Assembly (NCBI RefSeq): GCF_947490095.1
Contig: NZ_CANLFS010000003.1
Span: forward strand, 62,001-126,000
DNA length: 64,000 bases
Origin: an uncultured Halomonas sp.
Lineage (GTDB): Bacteria > Pseudomonadota > Gammaproteobacteria > Pseudomonadales > Halomonadaceae
Direction: 5' to 3'
Shown here: positions 11,949-19,641 of the stretch, piece after piece
Layout of the letters: each line of letters begins with the position of its first letter
Numbering within the stretch: position 1 is the first letter of the stretch
Translations under genes and position numbers: made by a program
The notes under the pieces: generated by a model
Seen by the model: the letters and a program-made list of their open reading frames with translations, nothing else
What the model was told of the DNA's origin: nothing
Database searches by the model: none

Positions 11949-12481
11949 GACGTGGACTCCTGTTCGCTGTGGGTCGGCGTAACGACCTCGCCTTGCGGCA
12001 GGGTCACGCGGATGTCGATGGGGTGTTCGTCGCAGTTGTTGCCTTCACCACCGCGGTCGACCACCAGGAACTCACCCTCGCGACCCAGCACCGACTGGAT
12101 GGCATGCCAGACCCCGGCGCGGTAGTTGACGCCCTGGCGGCCATCGGTGATGAAGGCGCGCACCGCGGCAGGGTCGATGGCCTCGCCGGGCGGCGCCACC
12201 ACCACGATGAAGCGCTCCTCATGCATCGGCACGAAGGCCTGGCTGCCCTGGGGATGACGCTCGAGGAAGCTCAGGTCAAGGGGCACCTCGACCGGCTGGC
12301 TGACGAAGATGCTGATCATCGCCCGGGCCTGCTCGCCCAGGGTCTCGACCCTGGCCAGGTCGTGATAGCGCCGCGTGCGGCCGGCATTGATGTGAAAGTA
12401 GTCCGATGTCCGGGTATCGATCACGTCGCCGAAGGGCGCGAAGGCCTCCGGGGTGAGGGGTTGGGCCTCGAGTTCAAGCAT
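11945..12481 (-). CDS. allA: Ureidoglycolate lyase
   Basis: This enzyme splits (S)-ureidoglycolate to glyoxylate and urea, delivering the substrate of gcl. The 178-residue protein matches AllA, with the N-terminal LTPEAFAPFGDVI, FERHPQGSQAFVPM-type core (here FLERHPQGSQAFVPM) and YRAGVWHAIQSVL. The ATG at 12481 follows a CAGGAGAC ribosome-binding site. It is the middle gene of the leftward operon puuE-allA-allE, 70 bp after puuE. Confidence 0.95.
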   Translation of the reverse strand: MLELEAQPLTPEAFAPFGDVIDTRTSDYFHINAGRTRRYHDLARVETLGEQARAMISIFVSQPVEVPLDLSFLERHPQGSQAFVPMHEERFIVVVAPPGEAIDPAAVRAFITDGRQGVNYRAGVWHAIQSVLGREGEFLVVDRGGEGNNCDEHPIDIRVTLPQGEVVTPTHSEQESTS

Positions 12482-12551
12482 GCTGTCTCCTGAAAAACGC
12501 GGGGCGGGCAGGCGGCGAGCCGCCCGCGGTGACTATCGGGACGCCGCCGGC

Positions 12552-13475
12552 TCAAGGCGCCGGGTGATGCTCAGCCCAGTGGCGGGCGATGTCCACGCGG
12601 CGGGTCACCCAGACGCGGTCATGGGCCTCGATATGGTCCAGGAAGCGCTGCAGGGCGCGGAAGCGACCCGGGCGGCCGAGCAACCGACAGTGCATGCCCA
12701 CCGAGAGCATCTTCGGCGACTCGTCACCTTCGGCATAGAGCACGTCGAAGGCGTCGCGCAGGTAGGTAAAGAAGTGGTCGGCGGTATTGAAGCCCTGGGG
12801 CGCGGCGAAACGCATGTCGTTGGTGTCCAGGGTGTAGGGCACCACCAGATGCGACTGCTCACGCCCCTGGCTGTCTGCCTCGCGGGTCCAGAACGGCAGG
12901 TCGTCGCCGTAGTAATCGCTATCGTAGAGGAAGCTCCCCTCATCGAGCACCAGTCGGCGAGTATTGGGGCTGTCGCGGCCGGTGTACCAGCCCAGCGGCT
13001 TCTCGCCGTAGAGCGTCTGGAAGATCTCGATGGCGCGGCGCATATGCTCGCGCTCGACCTCCTCGGAGACCTCCTGATAGTGGATCCAGCGATAGCCGTG
13101 GCAGGCGACCTCATGGCCCAGCTCCTTGAATGCCTGGGCGACCTCGGGATTGCGCTCCAGGGCCATGGCCACGCCGAACACCGTCAGCGGCAGGCCCCGA
13201 CGCTCGAACTCGCGCAGGATGCGCCATACGCCGACGCGCGAACCGTACTCGTAGATCGACTCCATGCTCAGGTGGCGGTCGGGAAAGGCCGGCGCACCGA
13301 TGATCTCGGAAAGAAACTGCTCGGACCCCTCGTCGCCGTGGAGCACGCAGTTCTCGCCGCCCTCCTCGTAGTTGAGCACGAACTGTACGGCAATCCGGGC
13401 ATTACCTGGCCACTGGGCGTGGGGCGGTGTGCGGCCATAGCCGACGAGGTCGCGAGGATAGGGAGCATCGATCAT
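12552..13475 (-). CDS. puuE: Allantoinase, polysaccharide-deacetylase type
   Basis: PuuE hydrolyses allantoin to allantoate. Unlike the metal-dependent AllB of enterobacteria, it belongs to the polysaccharide-deacetylase (NodB-like) fold and was described in Pseudomonas next to urate-oxidation genes. The 307-residue protein has the characteristic YPRDLVGYGRTPPHAQWPG start, FVLNYEEGGE, GVAMALERNPE, ACHGYRWIHY and the closing GMHCRLLGRPGR. It heads the puuE-allA-allE operon. Its 5' leader is unusual, with a run of 14-bp tandem repeats between the operator at 13646-13655 and the start codon. Confidence 0.96.
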   Translation of the reverse strand: MIDAPYPRDLVGYGRTPPHAQWPGNARIAVQFVLNYEEGGENCVLHGDEGSEQFLSEIIGAPAFPDRHLSMESIYEYGSRVGVWRILREFERRGLPLTVFGVAMALERNPEVAQAFKELGHEVACHGYRWIHYQEVSEEVEREHMRRAIEIFQTLYGEKPLGWYTGRDSPNTRRLVLDEGSFLYDSDYYGDDLPFWTREADSQGREQSHLVVPYTLDTNDMRFAAPQGFNTADHFFTYLRDAFDVLYAEGDESPKMLSVGMHCRLLGRPGRFRALQRFLDHIEAHDRVWVTRRVDIARHWAEHHPAP

Positions 13476-13503
13476 GTCATCACCTTGTAGTAACTACATT
13501 GCA

Positions 13504-13607
13504 GCAACCGTATTGCCGTAGCCGTACTGCCGTAACCGTACTGCCGTAACCGTACTGCCGTAACCGTACTGCCGTAACCGTACTGCCGTAACCGTACTGC
13601 CGTAACC
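13504..13607. repeat. Tandem 14-bp repeats in the puuE leader
   Basis: Five perfect copies of CGTAACCGTACTGC fill 13531-13600. A one-base variant lies at 13517-13530, a degenerate 13-bp copy at 13504-13516 and a partial copy after 13600. Transcripts from the operator region towards puuE would cross the whole array. An open frame through the repeats encodes only a 14-residue periodic peptide and is not taken as a gene. Confidence 0.95.
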
Positions 13608-13645
13608 ACGGCGGCATCAAAATGATGCCCAATACTGCAAGCATT

Positions 13646-13655
13646 TTGTATACAA
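13646..13655. promoter_or_regulatory. GntR/FCD operator at puuE (TTGTATACAA)
   Basis: This perfect 10-bp palindrome is the best match in the regulon. It lies 170 bp upstream of puuE and about 50 bp downstream of the end of the gntR gene. It probably marks the puuE promoter region, with the tandem repeats in the transcribed leader. Confidence 0.7.
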
Positions 13656-13706
13656 CATGAAATGTATCGCTACCGACGATGATCCGCAAGCCCGAGGCGT
13701 CGATAT

Positions 13707-14441
13707 TTAGTTGAGAAATATCTGGTGGAGATCCGGGGCCTCCTGATCCTCCTCGACGATGGCGAGAGTCGCCTCCACGGCGCGCAGGTGGTGGCCCATC
13801 AGCGTGGCGGCTTCCTGACCACGCCCCTCCCGCAGAAGAGAGATCAATGCCTCGTGATCATGCGTCTCACAGCCCAGATGCCCCGGCCTGCCATAGACCG
13901 CCAGAATCAGCGAAGAGCGAAAGCACAGTCGTTCGACGAACTCGGCCAGGGTGGCATTGCCGGCGAGGCACGCGATATGGGTATGAAAGTCCGCCGAATG
14001 GCGGATCGCCGCACTATGATCGCCCTCCTGCAGGGCCTTCTGCTCCTGGGCCGAGAGCTCGCGCAATGCATTCACGCTCTGTTCGTCGAGACGCTGGGCC
14101 ACCTCCGGCATCAGCCCGCACTCGACCATCTGGCGGGCCTCGAAGACCTCCCGGGCTTCGTCGGCGGTGGGCCGCGTCACACTGGCGCCGCGACGCGGCG
14201 TCAGCGTCACCAGCTGCTCCAGCGCCAGGCGTTGAAGAATCTTGCGGATGCCGGTACGGCTGATTCCAAACACCTCGGCCAGGGCATCCTCACGCAGTCG
14301 CGCACCGGGCTTGAGCCGGTGCTCGATGATGGCGTCGCTGATCGAGCGGTAGATGACCTCATGGCGCTCGGCCCCGTCGCCGCCCTTGCCTCGACGGCTG
14401 CCGGAGGCGCGCTGTCCCGCGAGATCCTGATGCTGACTCAT
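13707..14441 (-). CDS. GntR-family (FCD) regulator of the urate/allantoin genes
   Basis: This DNA-binding regulator has an N-terminal winged helix at about residues 25-90 (YRSISDAIIEHRLKPGARLREDALAEVFGISRTGIRKILQRL) and a C-terminal FCD ligand domain with the conserved HADFHTHI-like metal site (here SADFHTHI) and HDHEALISLL. I place the start at the ATG at 14441 (MSQHQDLAG), which follows a GGGAG ribosome-binding site and gives 244 residues. The longer open frame to 14522 would run through the operator at 14476-14483, so it is less likely. Position and shared operators point to control of the urate/allantoin genes and of itself. The effector is unknown. Confidence 0.88.
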   Translation of the reverse strand: MSQHQDLAGQRASGSRRGKGGDGAERHEVIYRSISDAIIEHRLKPGARLREDALAEVFGISRTGIRKILQRLALEQLVTLTPRRGASVTRPTADEAREVFEARQMVECGLMPEVAQRLDEQSVNALRELSAQEQKALQEGDHSAAIRHSADFHTHIACLAGNATLAEFVERLCFRSSLILAVYGRPGHLGCETHDHEALISLLREGRGQEAATLMGHHLRAVEATLAIVEEDQEAPDLHQIFLN

Positions 14442-14475
14442 ATGACATGAACTCCCAGTAACGATATGCCGCTTA

Positions 14476-14483
14476 TTGTATAC
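14476..14483. promoter_or_regulatory. GntR/FCD operator at the regulator gene (TTGTATAC)
   Basis: An 8-base half-to-full match of the TTGTATACAA palindrome lies about 35 bp upstream of the chosen gntR start, consistent with autoregulation. One arm is degenerate (GTT in place of AA). Confidence 0.55.
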
Positions 14484-14522
14484 GTTGTCACGCGCCGTGA
14501 CGCCCGATAGCCGAAACAACAA

Positions 14523-14543
14523 GACCCGCCACCGGGGCGGGTC
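14523..14543 (-). terminator. Terminator after puuD
   Basis: GACCCGCC (14523-14530) pairs with GGCGGGTC (14536-14543) around a 5-base loop. On the minus strand it is followed by the T-rich TTGTTGTTT. It lies 35 bp past the puuD stop and separates the uraH-puuD operon from the gntR gene. Confidence 0.75.
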
Positions 14544-14578
14544 AAGCGTGTCATCATGCGTGAGTGACGTTCAGGGCA

Positions 14579-15784
14579 TCACTGTGACCAGGCGGCAATG
14601 GTCTTGCGCTCCTCATCGGTGATGTTGGTGATGTTGCCCAGAGGCATATAGCCGCTGGCCACGACCTCCTGAATCCGCTGCTTCTGCTGAAGGATCTGCT
14701 CGTCGGTATCATAGGCGAGGCCCGCCGGCGGCGCATTGAAGCCGGGCTGAGTGGGGTTGCCGGCATGGCAGGCGGCGCAACGGGATTCGATGATCGGCTG
14801 CACCTCGGAGAGCGACACGCTGGCGGACGCCTGGGCCTGGCCCGAATTGGCGTTGATGCTCGGCATGGCTACCCAGAAGGCCACCGCAATCAAGGCGGTA
14901 CCGGCGATCGGGTAGGCGGGCTGAATCTTGCCGGCATGCATCAGCACGAAGAACTGGCGGATCAGTGCGCCACCGAAGATGAACAGCGACATGATCACCC
15001 ACGCATACTCGTGGGAATAGGCGAAGGAGTAGTGGTTGCTGATCATCAGCAGTACCACCGGCAGCGTGAAGTAGGTGTTGTGCACCGAACGCTGCTTGCC
15101 ACGCTTGCCATCCAGGGGGTTGGGCGTCTCGCCGGCCTTCATCGCCTTCACCATGCGACGCTGGCCCGGAATGATCCAGAAGAAGACGTTGGCCGACATG
15201 GCGGTGGCCATCACCGCACCGGTCAACAGGAAGGCCGCGCGGCCGGAGAAGATCTGAACGCTGAGGTAGGAGACCACCACCATCATGATCGCCACCGCGA
15301 CGCTCAGGACGCCATCACGAGTCATGTAGGGGCTGATGCGCTTGCACAGCTCGTTGTAGACCACCCAGCCACCGAGCAGGAACAACAGTGCCACCACATT
15401 GGCCTGCCAGCCGCTCATGTTGGCCGCCCACTCCCAGCTGGCGTTGGGATTGACCAGATAGAAGCTGGGCTTGGCCATGTAGAGCAGGATGAACAGCGCA
15501 AAACCCGACAGCCAGGTGGTGTAGGCCTTCCAGAACGACCAGTGAAGGTCTTCGGGCAGCTTGGCCGGCGCGGTGGCATATTTCTGGTTGTGGTAGAACC
15601 CGCCGCCGTGTACGGCCCACATCTCGCCGAACACGCCCTTGTCGCGGTCTTCCGTGGCCTTGGGAGTTCGCAGGCCGTTATCGAGCATCACGAAATAGAT
15701 CGATTCACCGATCCAGGCAATGGCGGCGATGACATGTAGCCAGCGCAGCATGAAGTTACCGAATTCCAGCAGGTAGGCTTGCAT
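14579..15784 (-). CDS. puuD: Membrane-bound urate oxidase with C-terminal cytochrome c
   Basis: PuuD oxidises urate to 5-hydroxyisourate in the membrane and passes electrons to the respiratory chain instead of making hydrogen peroxide. The 401-residue protein has an N-terminal multi-helix urate-oxidase domain (about eight membrane segments, starting LRWLHVIAAIAWIGESIYFV) and a C-terminal cytochrome c domain. The haem motif CAACH is at 336-340, and the likely distal Met is at 380 in SGYMPLGN. It is transcribed leftward after uraH (51 bp gap). This type of uricase was described in Agrobacterium and is common in proteobacteria without classical uricase. Confidence 0.95.
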   Translation of the reverse strand: MQAYLLEFGNFMLRWLHVIAAIAWIGESIYFVMLDNGLRTPKATEDRDKGVFGEMWAVHGGGFYHNQKYATAPAKLPEDLHWSFWKAYTTWLSGFALFILLYMAKPSFYLVNPNASWEWAANMSGWQANVVALLFLLGGWVVYNELCKRISPYMTRDGVLSVAVAIMMVVVSYLSVQIFSGRAAFLLTGAVMATAMSANVFFWIIPGQRRMVKAMKAGETPNPLDGKRGKQRSVHNTYFTLPVVLLMISNHYSFAYSHEYAWVIMSLFIFGGALIRQFFVLMHAGKIQPAYPIAGTALIAVAFWVAMPSINANSGQAQASASVSLSEVQPIIESRCAACHAGNPTQPGFNAPPAGLAYDTDEQILQQKQRIQEVVASGYMPLGNITNITDEERKTIAAWSQ

Positions 15785-15835
15785 AGGGGGCCTCGTCTAG
15801 CGTCTTGTTATAGGAACGGTGGTCAGCAAGCCGCC

Positions 15836-16189
15836 TCAGCTTCCACGGTAGGTGGAGTAGCCATAGGGCGAGAGCAGCAGGGGGACATGATAGTGTGCGC
15901 CGGCATCGGCGACGCCGAAGCGCAGCGGTATCACATCGAGGAAGAGGGGCTCCTCCGCCTCGATTCCCTGGGCACGCAGATAGTCTCCGGCATGAAAGAC
16001 CAGCTCATACTGGCCGGCGGCGAACGCCTCTCCCTCCAGAATCGGCTCATCGCAGCGGCCATCATCATTGGTCACCACCTCCTTGAGGCGGGTGCGCTGC
16101 TCGCCTTCCAGACGGAAGACCTCGATGCGGATGCCCTGGCCGGGGCTTCCCTGAGCGGTATCGAGTACATGGGTGGTAAGGCGTCCCAT
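15836..16189 (-). CDS. uraH: 5-Hydroxyisourate hydrolase (transthyretin-like)
   Basis: This enzyme hydrolyses 5-hydroxyisourate, the product of PuuD, to OHCU. The 117-residue protein is a standard transthyretin-related protein. It has the N-terminal [11 protein letters not shown] with a catalytic histidine, the central [22 protein letters not shown], and the diagnostic C-terminal YRGS. There is no signal peptide, so it acts in the cytoplasm. It is the first gene of the uraH-puuD operon and is divergent from uraD, with a shared operator between them. Confidence 0.96.
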   Translation of the reverse strand: MGRLTTHVLDTAQGSPGQGIRIEVFRLEGEQRTRLKEVVTNDDGRCDEPILEGEAFAAGQYELVFHAGDYLRAQGIEAEEPLFLDVIPLRFGVADAGAHYHVPLLLSPYGYSTYRGS

Positions 16190-16324
16190 GGGAATACTCC
16201 TTGTGTCGTGATGTGGATTATCGTGATAGGACCCGGCGCCGCTTGTCGATGCCGGTCGTCCAAGACTAACCTGAGTGCATGAAGACAGTTTTAGTCATTA
16301 TCGGGGTACATTTCAAAGTATTTT

Positions 16325-16334
16325 TTGTATACAT
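16325..16334. promoter_or_regulatory. GntR/FCD operator in the uraH/uraD divergent region (TTGTATACAT)
   Basis: TTGTATACAT matches the regulon palindrome in 9 of 10 positions, with the core TGTATACA at 16326-16333. It lies about midway between the divergent uraH and uraD start codons, so one site could control both directions. Confidence 0.65.
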
Positions 16335-16341
16335 TTAGTCG

Positions 16342-16373
16342 ACACCCATACGACACACCCATACGACACACCA
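16342..16373. repeat. 13-bp tandem repeat in the uraD leader
   Basis: ACACCCATACGAC occurs twice in direct tandem (16342-16354 and 16355-16367), followed by a partial third copy. It starts 8 bp after the operator and ends 50 bp before the uraD start codon, so it should be in the uraD leader transcript or promoter. Confidence 0.85.
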
Positions 16374-16422
16374 TCCGCTCATCCACCGCGACACCCTGCA
16401 GAAACACTCCAAGGAGCCTGAA

Positions 16423-16944
16423 ATGAGCCATACCACCCTGACCCCGAGCCCGAGCCAGCTGGACAAGGCCGCCTTCGTGGCCGCCTACGGCGAGATCTAC
16501 GAGCATTCTCCCTGGATTGCCGAGCTGACCTGGGACAAGGGGCTGAACTCCGACCACGACTCCCCCGCCGGCCTGGCGCAGGCCATGAGCGAGGTGCTGA
16601 CCAGCGCCCCCGCCGAACGCCAGCTGGCGGTGATTCGTGCCCACCCCGATCTTGCCGGCAAGGCCGCCATCGCCGGTGAGCTGACCGACGACTCGACCCG
16701 GGAGCAGGCCGGCGCCGGCCTGGATCAGTGCACACCGGAGGAGATGGCTCGCTTCGAGCGACTCAACGGCGCCTACAAGGCGAAGTTCGATTTCCCCTTC
16801 GTGATGGCCGTCAAGGGCAACGACCGCCATGACATCCTGCGGGCATTTGAGACCCGACTCGAGAACGACCCCGCCGAGGAGCGCCGCACGGCCGTGGAGC
16901 AGATCAATCGCATCGCCCGTTTCCGCCTGGAGGCGCGGGCCTGA
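16423..16944 (+). CDS. uraD: OHCU decarboxylase
   Basis: UraD decarboxylates 2-oxo-4-hydroxy-4-carboxy-5-ureidoimidazoline to (S)-allantoin, the third step from urate. The 173-residue helical protein has the catalytic histidine at position 74 in IRAHPDLAGKAA and the conserved YKAKFDFPFVMAVKG and R-x-x-E-x-R-L-x-N-x-x-x-x-E near the C terminus. An AAGGAG ribosome-binding site precedes the ATG at 16423. It is the only rightward gene of the urate block and is divergent from uraH. A hairpin follows it. Confidence 0.96.
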   Translation: MSHTTLTPSPSQLDKAAFVAAYGEIYEHSPWIAELTWDKGLNSDHDSPAGLAQAMSEVLTSAPAERQLAVIRAHPDLAGKAAIAGELTDDSTREQAGAGLDQCTPEEMARFERLNGAYKAKFDFPFVMAVKGNDRHDILRAFETRLENDPAEERRTAVEQINRIARFRLEARA

Positions 16945-16987
16945 GCCGACAACCGGCGACTCCCTTCCCCTACACAACCAGAAACGA

Positions 16988-17014
16988 CACCGCCCGGCGC
17001 AAGGCCGGGCGGTG
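16988..17014. terminator. Hairpin between uraD and the permease gene
   Basis: Perfect 11-bp arms (16988-16998 and 17004-17014) enclose a 5-base loop. It lies between two convergent genes and can serve both. The T-rich side is on the minus strand (TCGTTTCT). Confidence 0.75.
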
Positions 17015-17055
17015 AGATCACCACACGGGTGACGATTCAGCCGTTGAAGTGGACC

Positions 17056-18513
17056 TCATCGATTGGCGTTGGGGGCAACATGGGTGGGCGCGTCTCCGTC
17101 GGGGCCTGAACGTTCCACGGACCGAGGTTCGGCGTCTTGATCGGCGGCCGCAGCGTCGGCGTCGGCACGCGCGATCTCGTCTCTCTCGCGTTGCTCATCG
17201 GCCAAGGAACGATTGGGCAAGATGATATTGAGCACGAAGGACGTGATGGCAGCGACCACGATCGGTGCGCCACCGATGACATTCTGCAGCATGTCGGGGA
17301 ACTGCTCGATGGCCGCCGGCACCTGCGAGATGCCCAGGGCCAGGGCCAGGGAGAGGCCGACAATGGTCACGTTGCGGGCCGACAGCTCGTCCTTGATCAG
17401 CAGCTGGATGCCGGTCATGGTGATCATCCCGAATACCGTGACGGTGGCGCCGCCCAGTACCGGGTAAGGGATGGTCGTCATGATGGCGCCAAACTTGGGG
17501 CTCAGGCCGGCCAGCACCATGAACACGCCGGCGATGGCCAGCACGGAACGGCTGATCACCTTGGTCATGGCCACGATGCCGACGTTCTGGCTGAAGGTGG
17601 ACGTGGGCAAGGCCGCAAACAGCGCGCTCAGGGCGGTGGTCAAGCCATTGCCCAACAACCCCCCGGTAAGCTCACGGGTCTTCAGCTCGCGGTTCATGCC
17701 CGCCACACTGGTAGCGGAGAGATCCCCGATGGTCTGCACCGAGTTGATCACGCAGATCACCACCATGGAGACGATGGCCGCCGAGTGGAACTCGAGCTGG
17801 AAAGGCATGAACTCCGGCACCGCCAGCCAACGCGCCTCGGCCACCGAGCTGAAGTCGACCATGCCCATCGGGAGCGCTACCGCATAGCCGACCAGAATGC
17901 CGACGATGATCGCCGACAGCCTGACGACCCCGCGGCCGAACTGGGAGGCGCCCAGCACCGCGATCAGGGTGATGATGCCCACCATCCAGTTGGCCAGGTC
18001 ACCGAAGCCTTCCGCATTCACGTTGCCGCTGCCCGCCATGTAGCGAATGGCGATATCGTAAAGCGACAGGCCGATCACCAGCACCACGGTACCGGCCACG
18101 ATCGGTGGAAACAGGTGGCGTATATACTGGATGAAGTAGCCGACCACCATCATGGTGATGCCGCCGATCAGCTGGGCACCGAGGATGCCCTCGATGCCAA
18201 ACTGGCCGCCTACGGCGATCAGCGTCGGCACATAGGCGAAGCCCACGCCGAAGATCGCCGGCAGCCGAGCGCCGAACTTCCACACCCCGTAGAGGTGGAA
18301 CAGGGTGCAGACCCCCGAGGCCAGCACGGCCACCTGAATCAACAGCAGCTTCTCCTGGGGGGTCGATCCCACCACACCGGCAATGATGATCGGGGGGGTG
18401 ATCACGCCGGCGATCATCGCCAGCACGTGCTGCAGGGAAATGGGCAACGCCTTGTAGATCGGCGGTCGCCCTTGGAAATCGAACAGCGAGTTGTTGCGCG
18501 TCTTGATTGTCAT
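17056..18513 (-). CDS. NCS2-family xanthine/urate permease
   Basis: This inner-membrane, ion-coupled nucleobase transporter has 14 predicted membrane segments. The 485-residue protein shows the NCS2 opening LPISLQHVLAMIAGVITPPIII, the ICVINSVQTIGDLSA segment and the nucleobase-signature region TFSQNVGIVAMTKVISR. The hydrophilic C-terminal tail, rich in Asp, Ala and Arg, is longer than usual. Its place among urate-oxidation genes, with the shared operator at 18606-18613, suggests that it imports urate or xanthine. The exact substrate cannot be fixed from sequence. Confidence 0.93.
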   Translation of the reverse strand: MTIKTRNNSLFDFQGRPPIYKALPISLQHVLAMIAGVITPPIIIAGVVGSTPQEKLLLIQVAVLASGVCTLFHLYGVWKFGARLPAIFGVGFAYVPTLIAVGGQFGIEGILGAQLIGGITMMVVGYFIQYIRHLFPPIVAGTVVLVIGLSLYDIAIRYMAGSGNVNAEGFGDLANWMVGIITLIAVLGASQFGRGVVRLSAIIVGILVGYAVALPMGMVDFSSVAEARWLAVPEFMPFQLEFHSAAIVSMVVICVINSVQTIGDLSATSVAGMNRELKTRELTGGLLGNGLTTALSALFAALPTSTFSQNVGIVAMTKVISRSVLAIAGVFMVLAGLSPKFGAIMTTIPYPVLGGATVTVFGMITMTGIQLLIKDELSARNVTIVGLSLALALGISQVPAAIEQFPDMLQNVIGGAPIVVAAITSFVLNIILPNRSLADEQRERDEIARADADAAAADQDAEPRSVERSGPDGDAPTHVAPNANR

Positions 18514-18605
18514 GGGGGCTATCCGGGAATGTTGTTGTCCGTCGTTAATGCATACCTCATGTCGACACCGATGACCATGATAGTGTCATCAATTAAACAC
18601 AAAGT

Positions 18606-18613
18606 TGTATACA
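18606..18613. promoter_or_regulatory. GntR/FCD operator at the permease gene (TGTATACA)
   Basis: The core palindrome is extended to TTGTATACAT. It lies 93 bp upstream of the permease start and 20 bp after the end of the porin gene, so the permease has its own regulated promoter. Confidence 0.6.
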
Positions 18614-18633
18614 TTGCTGCCGCCTAATGGCGT

Positions 18634-19485
18634 TCAGAAGTGCCACTCGAGTTGCAGCGTGGGCGCATCGGTATCCACCCCGTCCTTGTCCTGATTACCG
18701 AACTTGTTGCGCCAATACTCATAGCCCACACCGGCCCAGAGCTGGTTGGGCTCTCCCCAGGCCAGCTGGCCCACATCGAGCATCAGCGAGGTGCGCATCA
18801 GCTGCTCGGCGCCGGTATCGTCGCCCTGGTAGTCCTCGCCCTTCTCGCCGTTGTAGTTGTAGAACCCTTGAAACTTCAACGGCACCGGGCCGGCCTCGAA
18901 GGGCAGCCCCCAGGCCAGGCTGATCTGATAATAGGGATCGAACTCGATTTCGCCGACGTCACAGAAGCTCGCACCGCAGTGGTTCCACTCGTGAGCATAG
19001 TAGAGACTCAGATCGACAAACCCCTTGGGCACGTCGAACTTCAGGGTCGGCCCCACCACCAGCAGGCGTTTGCGGGGGGCGAAGGTGGTGTTCTTGGTGT
19101 TGAGGTCGAAGCCGCCGCTCAGTGCCACGTCCTTGACCGGCCCGAAGGCCAGCGGCTCTCCGCCGAGCTTGCCAAGGTGCAGTTGATGGCGATAGGTCAG
19201 GTAGGCCTCGGTGGCGCCACTGTCCCCACCGCTGGCCGGGTCGGCGCTGTCCGACTGCAGCACATCCAGGTTGAGGAAGTTCTGCCCCAGCGAGTAACCG
19301 CTGACATGCGTGAACTGCAGCACGTGCTTCTCGACGTCACGAGAATTGCTCGGCTCGGTGAACTGGGTGCCGTAGCGATAGCCGATAAAGGTATCGCTCC
19401 AGGTTGCCGCCTGGGCACCACCGGCGATCAGGCCGCCAAGCAACAGGGTGGCGGCCAGAGGCCGTGGGGGGATGCGTTGAGGCAT
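18634..19485 (-). CDS. Tsx-like nucleoside-specific channel-forming outer-membrane protein
   Basis: The protein is a predicted outer-membrane beta-barrel. I start it at the ATG at 19485 (MPQRIPPRPL), which follows a GGAGAC ribosome-binding site and gives 283 residues. A longer frame begins at a GTG at 19500. A signal peptide ends near AGGAQA. The mature part opens ATWSDTFIGYRYGTQFTEP, typical of the Tsx channel family, and ends in a terminal phenylalanine as expected for Bam-assembled barrels. Its position beside the permease and a near-match operator at 19514-19523 suggest that it passes urate, xanthine or allantoin. Confidence 0.82.
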   Translation of the reverse strand: MPQRIPPRPLAATLLLGGLIAGGAQAATWSDTFIGYRYGTQFTEPSNSRDVEKHVLQFTHVSGYSLGQNFLNLDVLQSDSADPASGGDSGATEAYLTYRHQLHLGKLGGEPLAFGPVKDVALSGGFDLNTKNTTFAPRKRLLVVGPTLKFDVPKGFVDLSLYYAHEWNHCGASFCDVGEIEFDPYYQISLAWGLPFEAGPVPLKFQGFYNYNGEKGEDYQGDDTGAEQLMRTSLMLDVGQLAWGEPNQLWAGVGYEYWRNKFGNQDKDGVDTDAPTLQLEWHF

Positions 19486-19513
19486 GGACAGTGTCTCCAC
19501 TTCTTATGTTTGT

Positions 19514-19523
19514 TTGGATACAA
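19514..19523. promoter_or_regulatory. Possible weak GntR/FCD operator at the Tsx-like gene
   Basis: TTGGATACAA differs from TTGTATACAA by one base. It lies 28 bp upstream of the porin start codon. Its presence fits inclusion of the porin in the urate regulon, but on its own the match is weak. Confidence 0.35.
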
Positions 19524-19641
19524 GCGAGCGGTGTCGCTGTCCACACAATAGACCAAAAGAAGTTTAATGAAAAACACTTCCATGTTTTCTCACAACCCTA
19601 TCGACGGGCCGGGCCACCTCGCGTGGCCAGCGTGCGAGGCC

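Noticed and set aside
13504-13607. CRISPR array
   Set aside because: The repeats are directly abutting 14-mers without spacers, and no cas gene is present.
13480-13689. 69-residue open frame through the tandem repeats
   Set aside because: Most of it is a 14-residue peptide period produced by the 14-bp repeat. It has no ribosome-binding site of note and spans the operator.
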